Of a stretch of DNA of 64,000 bases, positions 1-7,266 are shown piece after piece. Made by a program: the position numbers and the translations under genes. Every line of letters begins with the position of its first letter. The stretch's first letter is position 1. This DNA is from Streptomyces typhae (GTDB lineage Bacteria; Actinomycetota; Actinomycetes; Streptomycetales; Streptomycetaceae): assembly GCF_009755605.1 (NCBI RefSeq), contig NZ_WPNZ01000018.1:1-64000 (forward strand), read 5' to 3'. The notes below the pieces were generated by a model. It worked only from the letters and a program-made list of their open reading frames with translations, searched no databases and was not told the origin of the DNA.

Positions 1-325
1 CCGGCCCCTCCTCAGCCCCGCCGACACGAGGACCCGATACCCCGCCTGCCGAAGCGGCACCACGACCAGACGCCCCATCGCTCCCGGCGGCACGACGAAC
101 CGGCGCCCCGTCGGCGCGAGCGCCCGACACGCCGTCAGCCTCAACGGCACGGCGGCCCAGGCCCGCGTCGATCACGTCGGCGCGTCCGCCGGAGGCCCCG
201 TCGGCCCCGGCGCCGCGACGCCCCGTCGCCGTCTCAGCCCCGGTGACGGGAAGCCCCGGCACCGCGCCGGTGTCGTCAAGGGCGTCGCCGCGGGCGTCCG
301 CGCCCTCCGTGATGCGTCTGTTCAT
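1..325 (-). CDS. Partial Ala/Gly/Asp-rich protein of unknown function, N-terminal part only
   Basis: An open frame starts with ATG and runs off the left edge without a stop for 108 codons. It begins 28 bp downstream of the SpoIIE phosphatase stop on the same strand, so the two could be co-transcribed. A weak AGG lies about 8 bases before the ATG. The visible residues start MNRRITEGAD and are rich in Ala, Gly, Asp and Arg with no recognisable domain, as expected for a disordered N-terminus. GC-rich DNA often gives chance open frames of this length, so the call rests mainly on position and start context. Function unknown. Confidence 0.4.
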   Translation of the reverse strand, partial: MNRRITEGADARGDALDDTGAVPGLPVTGAETATGRRGAGADGASGGRADVIDAGLGRRAVEADGVSGARADGAPVRRAAGSDGASGRGAASAGGVSGPRVGGAEEGP

Positions 326-353
326 GCCGTACACCTGCCCCGGGTCGCCCCGT

Positions 354-1934
354 TCACGACGTCCGATGCGGGTCGCGGGGCGCGGTGACGGCCATGACGG
401 CGATGTCGTCGTGGTGTCCGTCGCCGATCCACTGGGAGGTGACCATCTGGACGCGCTCGACGACGGCCTCGGCCGGCATGCCCGCGCATTCGGCCGCGGC
501 GCGCTTGAGGCGCCGCTCGCCGAACATGGTGTCGCCGAGCGGGCCGCCCTTGGCCTCCGTGACGCCGTCGGTGAACAGCAGACACGTTTCCCCTGGCGCG
601 AGCCGTACCTCCGTGGTCCGGGAGGCGACGGCGGGCAGGACGCCGAGCAGGGAGCCGTGGGTGTCGGCCTCCTCGACGGTGCCGTCCCGGCGCACGATGA
701 GCGGGGCGGGGTGCCCTGCGCACGTCAGCCGTACCACCACGGTGCGCTCCACGCGGCGGACGGAGGCCAGCACGAGCGTCGCGAAGCGCGTGTGGTGGCT
801 GCCGCGCATGGCGTTGTTCAGCAGGCGCAGCATTTTGGCGTGGTCGTCGGCCATCGGCAGCAGTGCGTGCAGGGTGTTGCGGATCTTGCCGGTGAGCACC
901 GCGGCTTCCAGACCCTTGCCCGCCACGTCCCCGAGGACGGCGAGCGTCTCGGGGTGGTCCTCACCGGGCGGGTGGACGTCGTAGAAGTCGCCGCCGACGC
1001 GTTCGGTGTCCGCGCTGGCGCGGTACCCGCCCGCGAACTCCACCCCTTCCACCTGCCGCAGGGTGGGCGGAAGGAGTTCACGCATGAGGGTGTCGGAGAT
1101 GGTGTTCTGCTCCGCGTACAGCCGGGCCGCCGACATGGCCGCGCCGGCCCGCGCGGCGAAGAGGCCGGCCAGTGACTCCTCGGCCTCGGTGAAGGCGGCG
1201 TGCTGGGCCCGGCGCAGCAGGATCAGGGCCCCGGCGGGTACGCCGTGTCCCGGGAGCGGTGTGATCGCCAGCGATCCGACCTCGCCGAACCCCGAGGGCA
1301 GCAGCCAGTCCGGGGCCGTGGCGGGGTCTATCCACCGGGAGGGCACCGGCGGGAAGCCCCGCAGTGCTTCGGCCAGTCCCGGTACGGTGTCGGGTTCCTC
1401 GAAGGCCTCGCGGCGCGTGACGTCGCCCTGCTGGTCGCAGACCACCATCGGCAGCCTCCTCGCCGCGGTGGGCGCGATGACGAGGGCCGCGTCGGCCAGG
1501 TGCTCGGTGGCCAGGCGCGCGGTGACCTCCATGCACCGGTCCAGGTTGAGCGAGGCCAGCAGGGCGCTGGAGGCCTCGGTGAGGAACCGGGTGCGTCCGC
1601 GCTCGGCCTCGAGTTCGTCCATCACCGCGTGGTAGGCGGTCTCCTCCACCAGCCACCACGCCGTGCGGCCGTCCGCAAGAGCCGACGGGTGCGCCGAGAA
1701 CACCCGGTCCCCCACCGCGCCGCTCACCGTTGCCGGGCGTGTGCGGGCGGCGTCCGCGAGCCAGGCGGGGGCCGCCGCCCGTCCGGTCCGGGCAGCGGGC
1801 AGGAGGGCGGCGGCCGCGTCGTTGAGTTCCACGACACGGCCGTCCGTCTCCGTGACCACCACCGGGTACGGGGCGGACGCGGCGCTCACCGCGCTCACGG
1901 CTCCGGTACGGGGCCTGGCCGGGGAAGAAGTCAT
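354..1934 (-). CDS. SpoIIE/RsbU-family PP2C serine phosphatase with PAS-like and GAF-like sensor regions
   Basis: Expected to dephosphorylate a phosphoserine anti-sigma-factor antagonist in a partner-switching circuit. The 526 residues show a PAS-like segment (about 20-120), a GAF-like segment (about 130-285) and a C-terminal PP2C/SpoIIE catalytic domain (about 300-520). The metal-binding motifs are GGDFYDV, GDVAGKG and the late FTDGVTEA and GHHDDIAV blocks, all intact, so it should be active. The start is placed at the MTSS methionine because AGGGG lies 8 bases upstream; an in-frame start nine codons earlier lacks such a site. No membrane segment is visible, so it is probably cytosolic. No STAS or anti-sigma kinase gene is adjacent, so the target is unknown. 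Streptomyces genomes carry dozens of paralogues, so family assignment is firm but specific role is not. Confidence 0.93.
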   Translation of the reverse strand: MTSSPARPRTGAVSAVSAASAPYPVVVTETDGRVVELNDAAAALLPAARTGRAAAPAWLADAARTRPATVSGAVGDRVFSAHPSALADGRTAWWLVEETAYHAVMDELEAERGRTRFLTEASSALLASLNLDRCMEVTARLATEHLADAALVIAPTAARRLPMVVCDQQGDVTRREAFEEPDTVPGLAEALRGFPPVPSRWIDPATAPDWLLPSGFGEVGSLAITPLPGHGVPAGALILLRRAQHAAFTEAEESLAGLFAARAGAAMSAARLYAEQNTISDTLMRELLPPTLRQVEGVEFAGGYRASADTERVGGDFYDVHPPGEDHPETLAVLGDVAGKGLEAAVLTGKIRNTLHALLPMADDHAKMLRLLNNAMRGSHHTRFATLVLASVRRVERTVVVRLTCAGHPAPLIVRRDGTVEEADTHGSLLGVLPAVASRTTEVRLAPGETCLLFTDGVTEAKGGPLGDTMFGERRLKRAAAECAGMPAEAVVERVQMVTSQWIGDGHHDDIAVMAVTAPRDPHRTS

Positions 1935-1961
1935 GTAACGGGCCCCTACGCGTGGACCCAC

Positions 1962-2262
1962 ACCTCACTCAGCGAAGACAGCAGAGAACCGATCTTCGGA
2001 CACGGTCCCGCAAGCTGTGCGCGTCGTGCAACCACCGAACCCGCCGAACCCTCGGGCAGAACGGATGTGGCGCGCGTTTTCTCCCGAACCCTAGAGACAT
2101 GCCCTCTTCCCCTGCCACAAAACCGAGGGAAGTCTCACACCCCGTTCACACGTCACCCGGCGTGACGGCATTCGACTTCGCACTCTTCCACGGCCCTCGA
2201 TTTCGCACTTTTCCACGGCCTTCGATTTCGCACTCTTCCGTGGCTGCGTGACGACTGAGCAG
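1962..2262. other. Intergenic region between convergently arranged transcription of two minus-strand genes
   Basis: This 300-bp stretch lies upstream of the SpoIIE phosphatase and downstream of the LysR gene. I see no convincing coding frame. It should contain the phosphatase promoter but no clear -35/-10 pair stands out. Its distal end holds the 25-bp tandem repeat listed separately. Confidence 0.5.
2172..2246. repeat. Three tandem copies of a 25-bp repeat
   Basis: Copies begin at 2172, 2197 and 2222 with exact 25-bp spacing. Each contains the core TTCGCACT(C/T)TTCC followed by a G/C block; only a few bases differ between copies. The array ends about 16 bp before the LysR stop codon and is noncoding. 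No role can be assigned. Confidence 0.85.
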
Positions 2263-3246
2263 TCAGTGCGGGCGACACTCTCCAGCGGGTGCGTGGCGCA
2301 GCGTCCTGCGGACGGCGTCGCGGAGCCAGTGGTGGGCTCCGTCCGCCGCGTGGCGGGGGTGCCAGGCCATGCCGAGGGTCAGGGGCGGCAGGGACAAGGG
2401 CATGTCGAGGACGTGCAGGCCGAGGGTGGTGGCGGCTTCGGTGAGGGGCGAGGGGGAGGCTCCGGGAGGCGAGACGGGGACCAGGCAGACGGCGTCGGTG
2501 CGGGCGGCCAGCGTCATCGCCGCCAGGTGGCTGGGCAGGACGACGGTGACGCGGCGGTCGAGCCCCAGCTCGGCCAGGGCCGCGTCCAGAGGTCCGGCGA
2601 ACCGTCCGCGGCGGCTGACCGCGACGTGTTCGGCGGCGGCGAGCCGTTCCGGGGTCAGGGTCCCCTCGGTGAGGGGGTGGCCGGGGCGGACGGCCGCCGT
2701 CATGGAGAGGGTGGCCAGTGCCTCGACCCGGGTCTCGGGGTCGGCGTGGTCGATCGCACCGACTTCCAGGTCGATGCGGCCGTCGCGCAGGGCCGGTCCG
2801 GCCTCCAGGTCCTCGGCCCTGAACCGCAGCGAGACCCCGGGCGCCTCCCGCCGGGCCAGGCGGAGCAGTCCGGGCGCCAGGGCCGCACCGACGACGTCGG
2901 CGGCCTGGAGGGTGAAGGTGCTGCGCAGCGTGGCGGGGTCGATGTCGGTGCCGGGGGCGAGCAGCGCTCCGAGGCGGCGCACCACGGTGGCGGCCTCCTC
3001 GCGCAGGGCCTGGGCGCGCGGTGTGGGCACCATGGCCTGCCCGGCACGGACGAGAAGGGGGTCCTGGAGGAGGCGGCGGAGCCTGGCGAGGGTGCGGCTC
3101 ATGGCGGCCGGTGAGGTGTGCAGGCGGGCGGCGGCGCGGGTGACGCTCTGCTCGGCCAGCAGGGCGTCGAGGGCGACGGCGAGGTTGGCATCGATGGCCG
3201 GAGCCTCGACGGGCTGGGGGTTGTTCACGCTGTTCGGGCTGCTCAC
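2263..3246 (-). CDS. LysR-family transcriptional regulator
   Basis: Predicted DNA-binding regulator of the divergent NmrA-like reductase gene. The 327 residues have the N-terminal winged helix-turn-helix (about 20-80, core SVTRAAARLHTSPAAMSRTL) and a periplasmic-binding-like effector domain (about 105-310). Length is normal for LysR. The GTG start is chosen because no in-frame ATG precedes the helix-turn-helix; the ribosome site is weak (GGA 9 bases upstream). The gene and its target are separated by 112 bp containing a short dyad, which fits classical LysR autoregulation. The inducer cannot be read from sequence. Confidence 0.93.
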   Translation of the reverse strand: MSSPNSVNNPQPVEAPAIDANLAVALDALLAEQSVTRAAARLHTSPAAMSRTLARLRRLLQDPLLVRAGQAMVPTPRAQALREEAATVVRRLGALLAPGTDIDPATLRSTFTLQAADVVGAALAPGLLRLARREAPGVSLRFRAEDLEAGPALRDGRIDLEVGAIDHADPETRVEALATLSMTAAVRPGHPLTEGTLTPERLAAAEHVAVSRRGRFAGPLDAALAELGLDRRVTVVLPSHLAAMTLAARTDAVCLVPVSPPGASPSPLTEAATTLGLHVLDMPLSLPPLTLGMAWHPRHAADGAHHWLRDAVRRTLRHAPAGECRPH

Positions 3247-3265
3247 CGTGGTTATTCCATTTCAG

Positions 3266-3276
3266 GCAATGATTGC
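3266..3276. promoter_or_regulatory. Putative LysR operator dyad
   Basis: GCAATGATTGC is a perfect inverted repeat (arms of 5 around a central G) lying in the shared promoter region of the LysR gene and the reductase gene. It has the short dyad form expected of a LysR recognition half. A related half, ATTGTGGCAA, follows near 3291. Inferred from position and symmetry only. Confidence 0.45.
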
Positions 3277-3358
3277 GTGCTCAAGTTCCCATTGTGGCAA
3301 CACCTCGGGTCTCCGCAGGATGAGGGCGTACCGAAACGGCACGACCTACGAGGTTTTC

Positions 3359-4252
3359 ATGATCGTCATTACTGCTCCCACCGGAAACATCGGCAGGCGG
3401 CTGCTGCCCCTGCTCCTGGAGTCCGCCCCCGCCCGCGGCGAGGACCTGCGGGTGGTCGTGCGGGACCCCGCCCGGCTCCCCGACTCCGTACGCGACCGCG
3501 TCGAGGTGGTCGTCGGATCGCACGGCGACACGGAGGTCGTCGACCGTGCCTTCGAGGGCGCGGACGCCGTGTTCTGGCTCGTCCCGCCGGACTCCGCCAA
3601 GACCCCGGCGGACGCCTACTCCACCTTCACCCGCCCCGCCGCGAAGGCGCTCGCCGCCCACGGTGTCGGCCATGTCGTCGGGGTCTCCGCCCTCGGCCGC
3701 GGAACGCCGCTCGCCCGCAGCGCCGGGCTCGTCACCGCCTCGCTGGCCATGGACGACGTCATCGCGGACACCGGTGTCGCCTACCGGGCCCTGGCCAACC
3801 CCTCCTTCTACGAGAACCTCCTGGAGGAGGCCGGATCGATCCGCGAGAAGGGTGTCTTCGTCGACGTCGTGGAGGCCGACCGCAAGGCACCCTTCGTCTC
3901 CGTCGCCGACATCGCCGCGGTGGCCGCCGGTCTGCTCCTCGACCGCTCCTGGAGCGGCAACGGCAGCGTCCCCGTCCTCGGTCCGCAGGACCTGTCCCCC
4001 GACGACATGGCCCGCGTCATGTCCGAGCAGCTCGGCCGCCCCGTGCGCTACGAACGCCGGCCCTTCGCCGAGCTGCGCGCCACCCTCGTCGGCCACGGCC
4101 TGAACGAGGAGTTCGTCGACGGCATCGTCGAGATGAAGCAGGCCAAGGACCGGGGCCTGGACGCGGGGGTCGCCCGCACCCCGGACACCGCCACCCCCAC
4201 CACCTTCGAGCAGTGGTGCGCCGAGGTCCTCAAGCCCGCCGTACTCGGCTGA
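3359..4252 (+). CDS. NmrA-like NAD(P)-binding reductase/regulatory protein
   Basis: Atypical short-chain dehydrogenase of the NmrA/QorB group. The 297-residue product begins MIVITAPTGNIGRR, the glycine-rich NAD(P)-binding loop of that group. A conserved VVGVSALG strand follows near residue 107. The classical YxxxK pair is not in the usual position, as is common in NmrA-like proteins that sense or bind NADP rather than reduce a fixed substrate. The start is set by GAGG about 7 bases upstream. It is divergent from the LysR gene and 57 bp ahead of the darcynin-like gene, so it probably forms a LysR-controlled two-gene unit. Substrate unknown. Confidence 0.88.
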   Translation: MIVITAPTGNIGRRLLPLLLESAPARGEDLRVVVRDPARLPDSVRDRVEVVVGSHGDTEVVDRAFEGADAVFWLVPPDSAKTPADAYSTFTRPAAKALAAHGVGHVVGVSALGRGTPLARSAGLVTASLAMDDVIADTGVAYRALANPSFYENLLEEAGSIREKGVFVDVVEADRKAPFVSVADIAAVAAGLLLDRSWSGNGSVPVLGPQDLSPDDMARVMSEQLGRPVRYERRPFAELRATLVGHGLNEEFVDGIVEMKQAKDRGLDAGVARTPDTATPTTFEQWCAEVLKPAVLG

Positions 4253-4309
4253 GGCGGCCCTGCGAGCCGCCGTCCGCACCACCCTTCACCGCACCGACAG
4301 GGGAAGACC

Positions 4310-4699
4310 ATGCCCATGCAGGAAACCGCTCCGGCCGACGCTCAGGAAGCCGCGCCGCCGGTCACCGCCTTCATGCTCGTCAAGACCACGCCCGAGTGGC
4401 TCGCCATGACTCCCGAGGAGCGGGTGCGCGCCTTCTCCACCGAGGTCGTCCCGGCCGTCGAGGCCAGGACCACCGGGGTCCGGTCGCGCTTCTACGACAC
4501 GGAGTTCTACTCGACGCGCGTCACCGACGTCTGGGTGTGGGAGGCCGACGACCACCACGTCTACCAGCTCCTCGTCGACGCGCTGCGCGAAACCCCGTTC
4601 TGGGACCGCTACTTCACGGTCGTCGACCTTCTCGTCGGCACCGAGAACGGCTACGCCCGCACCTACGGCACCGAGGCCGTCGCCACCCTCACCACCTGA
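4310..4699 (+). CDS. Darcynin-like protein (domain of unknown function)
   Basis: A 129-residue cytosolic protein with an initial Ala/Pro-rich tail, then a compact alpha/beta domain. The segment TAFMLVKTTPEWLAMTPEER, followed by SRFYDTEFYS and VWEADD blocks and a FWDRYFTVVDLL strand, matches my recollection of the darcynin family, a dimeric ferredoxin-like fold of unknown function. It lies directly downstream of the NmrA-like gene with GGGGAAGA ahead of its ATG, so it is probably co-expressed with that reductase. Known members are often found beside oxidoreductases, but no reaction has been established. The family call comes from motif memory rather than a search. Confidence 0.7.
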   Translation: MPMQETAPADAQEAAPPVTAFMLVKTTPEWLAMTPEERVRAFSTEVVPAVEARTTGVRSRFYDTEFYSTRVTDVWVWEADDHHVYQLLVDALRETPFWDRYFTVVDLLVGTENGYARTYGTEAVATLTT

Positions 4700-4905
4700 C
4701 CGGGGTGTCGAGGAACTCCGGCACCCCGAACGCGCCCACGTTCGATGACGGTGACTCAGGCAGCGCCCCCGCCGCACCGGTGGGGCGGCCGCCCCACCGT
4801 CGGAGCAGCGGTCGCACCGTCGGAGTAGCCGTGGATGCGGAGTGCCCGAAGCCGGGGTGGAATCGGTGGAGAACAGCTGCACTCACTCCACCTGGGAGAA
4901 ATTTC

Positions 4906-5103
4906 ATGCGTATTCGCACGCTGACCGCGGCCGCGGCCCTCGCCTGTGTCGCCATCCTCGGCGGCGCCACCGCCGCCTCCGCCGCCACCCCGATGTCCGC
5001 CCCCGTGGACCTGGACGACCCGGCCCACTCGCACTACGGCCAGCTCGGCAGCAACGGGTCCGGCCAGGGCGCGTCCATCGTGGCGAACGACTACCACCTC
5101 TGA
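4906..5103 (+). CDS. Small secreted protein (65 residues), function unknown
   Basis: Encodes a typical Sec signal peptide (MRIRT, then a hydrophobic Ala-rich core, cleavage likely after ASA near residue 29). The mature peptide is about 36 residues, rich in Gly, Ser and Asp, and has no cysteine. GGGAG lies 8 bases before the ATG. It is followed by a strong hairpin terminator, so it is probably a single-gene unit or the end of one. It resembles in form, not sequence, the gene 240 bp downstream. No family recognised. Confidence 0.72.
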   Translation: MRIRTLTAAAALACVAILGGATAASAATPMSAPVDLDDPAHSHYGQLGSNGSGQGASIVANDYHL

Positions 5104-5148
5104 CGGCTCCTGTCGGAGCGAGGGCTCCCGTGCACTGACGGGCCCTCA

Positions 5149-5182
5149 GGGAAACGGCCCCTCCCCCGAGGGGCCGTTTCCC
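5149..5182 (+). terminator. Rho-independent-type hairpin after the small secreted protein gene
   Basis: A perfect 15-bp inverted repeat (arm GGGAAACGGCCCCTC) with a CCCC loop, followed by TTTCC. This is a very stable stem with only a weak T-tract, the usual form in high-GC actinomycetes. Confidence 0.88.
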
Positions 5183-5325
5183 TTTCCTCCCGTACGGGCG
5201 GGCGGCCCGGTCCCGGGCGGCATCCGCCCATCGAGCTGTCGTCTGCGTCTGTTCGAGTGGAGAGCGCGCGCTGTCCCGTTACGCGGCCGGGCCGTCGCGG
5301 CAGGTGATAGAGCGACAGTAGCTGC

Positions 5326-5343
5326 ATATTCCAGGAGGAATAT
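5326..5343 (+). promoter_or_regulatory. Hairpin enclosing the ribosome binding site of the next gene
   Basis: ATATTCC (5326-5332) and GGAATAT (5337-5343) are perfectly complementary and enclose AGGA. The strong Shine-Dalgarno AGGAGG (5333-5338) therefore sits in the loop and upper stem, 9 bases before the ATG. If the RNA folds this way, access of the ribosome would be reduced. The stem has only 7 pairs, five of them A-U or adjacent, so stability is modest. Confidence 0.45.
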
Positions 5344-5347
5344 CCTC

Positions 5348-5581
5348 ATGCGTGTTCGTTCCACCATCCTCGCCGCCGCTCTCACCGTGTCTGTCCTGGG
5401 TATCGGGGCCGGCGCGGCCGTCGCCGACGACCACGACCGCCACAACCCGCCCGTCGAGGGCTACGACCACGAGGGCATCAAGCGCACCTACGACAGCGTC
5501 GGCGGCCAGCTCGGCATCGTCTGGTCGACGCTCGACGCCCACGACAACGAGGGCACCGGCCGCTACGCCGACAAGCGCTGA
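5348..5581 (+). CDS. Small secreted His/Asp-rich protein (77 residues), function unknown
   Basis: Starts with a short signal peptide (MRVRST, hydrophobic core, likely cleavage after VADD/AVA near residue 25). The mature protein is about 52 residues, acidic, with DDHDRH and YDHEGIKRTYD segments. The early His/Asp cluster could bind a metal, but nothing proves it. AGGAGG provides one of the best ribosome sites in the window. A hairpin terminator follows 30 bp after the stop, so the gene is monocistronic. No family recognised. Confidence 0.78.
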   Translation: MRVRSTILAAALTVSVLGIGAGAAVADDHDRHNPPVEGYDHEGIKRTYDSVGGQLGIVWSTLDAHDNEGTGRYADKR

Positions 5582-5610
5582 CGACCGCGTTCGGCGGAGC
5601 AGTCAACACC

Positions 5611-5631
5611 CCACGCCCGAGGCGGGCGTGG
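5611..5631 (+). terminator. Hairpin terminator after the His/Asp-rich secreted protein gene
   Basis: Perfect 9-bp stem CCACGCCCG / CGGGCGTGG with a three-base AGG loop, 30 bp after the stop codon. No T-tract follows. Confidence 0.65.
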
Positions 5632-5642
5632 ACACGAAGTCC

Positions 5643-5685
5643 CCTCCCGGGGCAGGGCCGGCGCAAGGGTCCCTGCCCCGGGAGG
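5643..5685 (+). promoter_or_regulatory. Perfect 15-bp inverted repeat in the leader of the betaine operon
   Basis: Arms CCTCCCGGGGCAGGG and its exact complement are separated by 13 bases and end 54 bp before the betaine aldehyde dehydrogenase ATG. It could be a second terminator for the upstream gene, a leader attenuator or a repressor site for the operon. The stem is too long for an ordinary protein operator, which favours an RNA role. Confidence 0.5.
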
Positions 5686-5739
5686 TGCCGTTCGGGGGCG
5701 ACCTCGGCACGGACACGTACGAGAGCGAGGGAGCGCGCG

Positions 5740-7206
5740 ATGCCGGAACTGTTCGTCGACGGCGAGTGGACCGGGGCCGTCCACGGTGCGCGGCGGGATG
5801 TGGTCAACCCGTTCGACGCGTCCGTGGTCCAGCAGGTCGACGACGCCGACGAGGCGGACGTGGACCTCGCCGTACGGGCCGCCCGGCGCGCCTTCGACCG
5901 CGGTGACTGGTCGGACGCGCCCACCCGGGAACGGGCGGACGTGCTGCTCGATGTGAGCCGGTTCCTGCTGCGGGACCAGGAGGAGATCGCCCACGTCGAG
6001 ACGCTCGACACGGGCAAGACGCTCGCCGAGGCCCGGATCGACGTCGAGGACGTGTCGAACGCGTTCCGCTACTTCGGTGAGATCGCCGACAAGGACGGCG
6101 GCCGGGTCGTGGACGTCGGGCCCGACGTGCTGAGCCGGGTCACTCATCACCCCGTCGGTGTGTGTGCGCTGATCGCGCCGTGGAACTACCCGCTGCTCCA
6201 GGCCTCCTGGAAGGTCGCACCGGCGCTCGCGGCGGGCAACACCTTCGTGCTCAAGCCGAGCGAGACCACGCCGCTCTCGACGATCCACATGATCCGGCTG
6301 ATCGCGGAGGCGGGTGCTCCGGCGGGGGTCGCGAACCTGGTGCTCGGCCCCGGGTCCACCGTGGGCGCGGCCACGTCCGCGCACGCCGAGGTGGACCTGG
6401 TCTCCTTCACCGGCGGTCTCGCCACCGGCCGCAGGATCATGGAGGCGTGCGCCCCGGGGGTGAAGAACCTCGCCCTCGAACTCGGCGGCAAGAACCCCAA
6501 CGTGGTGTTCGCCGACTGCGACTTCGAGACCGCCGTGGACCACGCCCTGGAGGCGTCGTTCCTGCACTCGGGGCAGGTCTGCTCGGCCGGTTCCCGGCTC
6601 CTCGTGGAGGACTCGCTGCACGACCGGTTCGTGGAGCGGCTCGCCGCCCGCGCGGGCACGATCCGGCTCGGCAGCGGACTCGACCCGCGAACCGAGAGCG
6701 GCCCGCTCAGTTCGGCGGAGCACCGGGAGAAGGTCGAGGGCTATCTGGAGATCGCCCGCGAGGAGGGCGCCCGCCTCGTGTGCGGAGGGCGGCGCCCGGA
6801 CGATCCCGAGCTGTCGCGCGGCTTCTTCCTGCTGCCCACCGTCTACGCCGACTGCGACCGCTCCATGCGGATCGTGCAGGAGGAGGTGTTCGGCCCCGTG
6901 GTCACGGTGGAACGCTTCCGCTCCGAGGACGAGGCCGTGGAACTCGCCAACGACACCCGGTACGGCCTCGCGGGCGGGCTGTGGACGAGCGACGCGAGCC
7001 GCGCCCAGCGGGTCGCCGCGCGGCTGCGGCACGGCACCGTCTGGATCAACGACTTCCACCCCTATGTGCCGCAGGCGGAGTGGGGCGGCTTCGGGCGCTC
7101 CGGCTTCGGCCGGGAGCTCGGGCCCACCGGTCTGCGCGAGTACCAGGAGGCCAAGCACATCTACCAGAACCTGCGGCCGGCCCCCGGCGGCTGGTTCAAG
7201 GGCTGA
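5740..7206 (+). CDS. betB: Betaine aldehyde dehydrogenase (NAD-dependent ALDH family)
   Basis: Second step of choline oxidation: betaine aldehyde to glycine betaine, an osmoprotectant. The 488 residues match the length of the ALDH superfamily. Visible landmarks are the IAPWNYPL cofactor-site block, KPSE, the general base Glu247 in LELGGKNP and the catalytic Cys281 in GQVCSAGSR, followed by EEVFGPV and the C-terminal WINDFHPY segment. All catalytic residues are intact. The gene is followed after 60 bp by a GMC-type dehydrogenase and then a permease, which supports a role in betaine supply rather than general aldehyde oxidation. No BetI-type repressor is adjacent. Confidence 0.88.
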   Translation: MPELFVDGEWTGAVHGARRDVVNPFDASVVQQVDDADEADVDLAVRAARRAFDRGDWSDAPTRERADVLLDVSRFLLRDQEEIAHVETLDTGKTLAEARIDVEDVSNAFRYFGEIADKDGGRVVDVGPDVLSRVTHHPVGVCALIAPWNYPLLQASWKVAPALAAGNTFVLKPSETTPLSTIHMIRLIAEAGAPAGVANLVLGPGSTVGAATSAHAEVDLVSFTGGLATGRRIMEACAPGVKNLALELGGKNPNVVFADCDFETAVDHALEASFLHSGQVCSAGSRLLVEDSLHDRFVERLAARAGTIRLGSGLDPRTESGPLSSAEHREKVEGYLEIAREEGARLVCGGRRPDDPELSRGFFLLPTVYADCDRSMRIVQEEVFGPVVTVERFRSEDEAVELANDTRYGLAGGLWTSDASRAQRVAARLRHGTVWINDFHPYVPQAEWGGFGRSGFGRELGPTGLREYQEAKHIYQNLRPAPGGWFKG

Positions 7207-7266
7207 CAGGACGAGGGCCGACACGGCGAGGGCCGACAGGACCGGGTGCGAGGCGAGGGCGACAGC

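Noticed and set aside
3118..4905. Long plus-strand frame running through the NmrA and darcynin genes
   Set aside because: It is an antiphase shadow with Arg/Pro-rich translation. Only its last 66 codons, which begin at a ribosome site and encode a signal peptide, look real.
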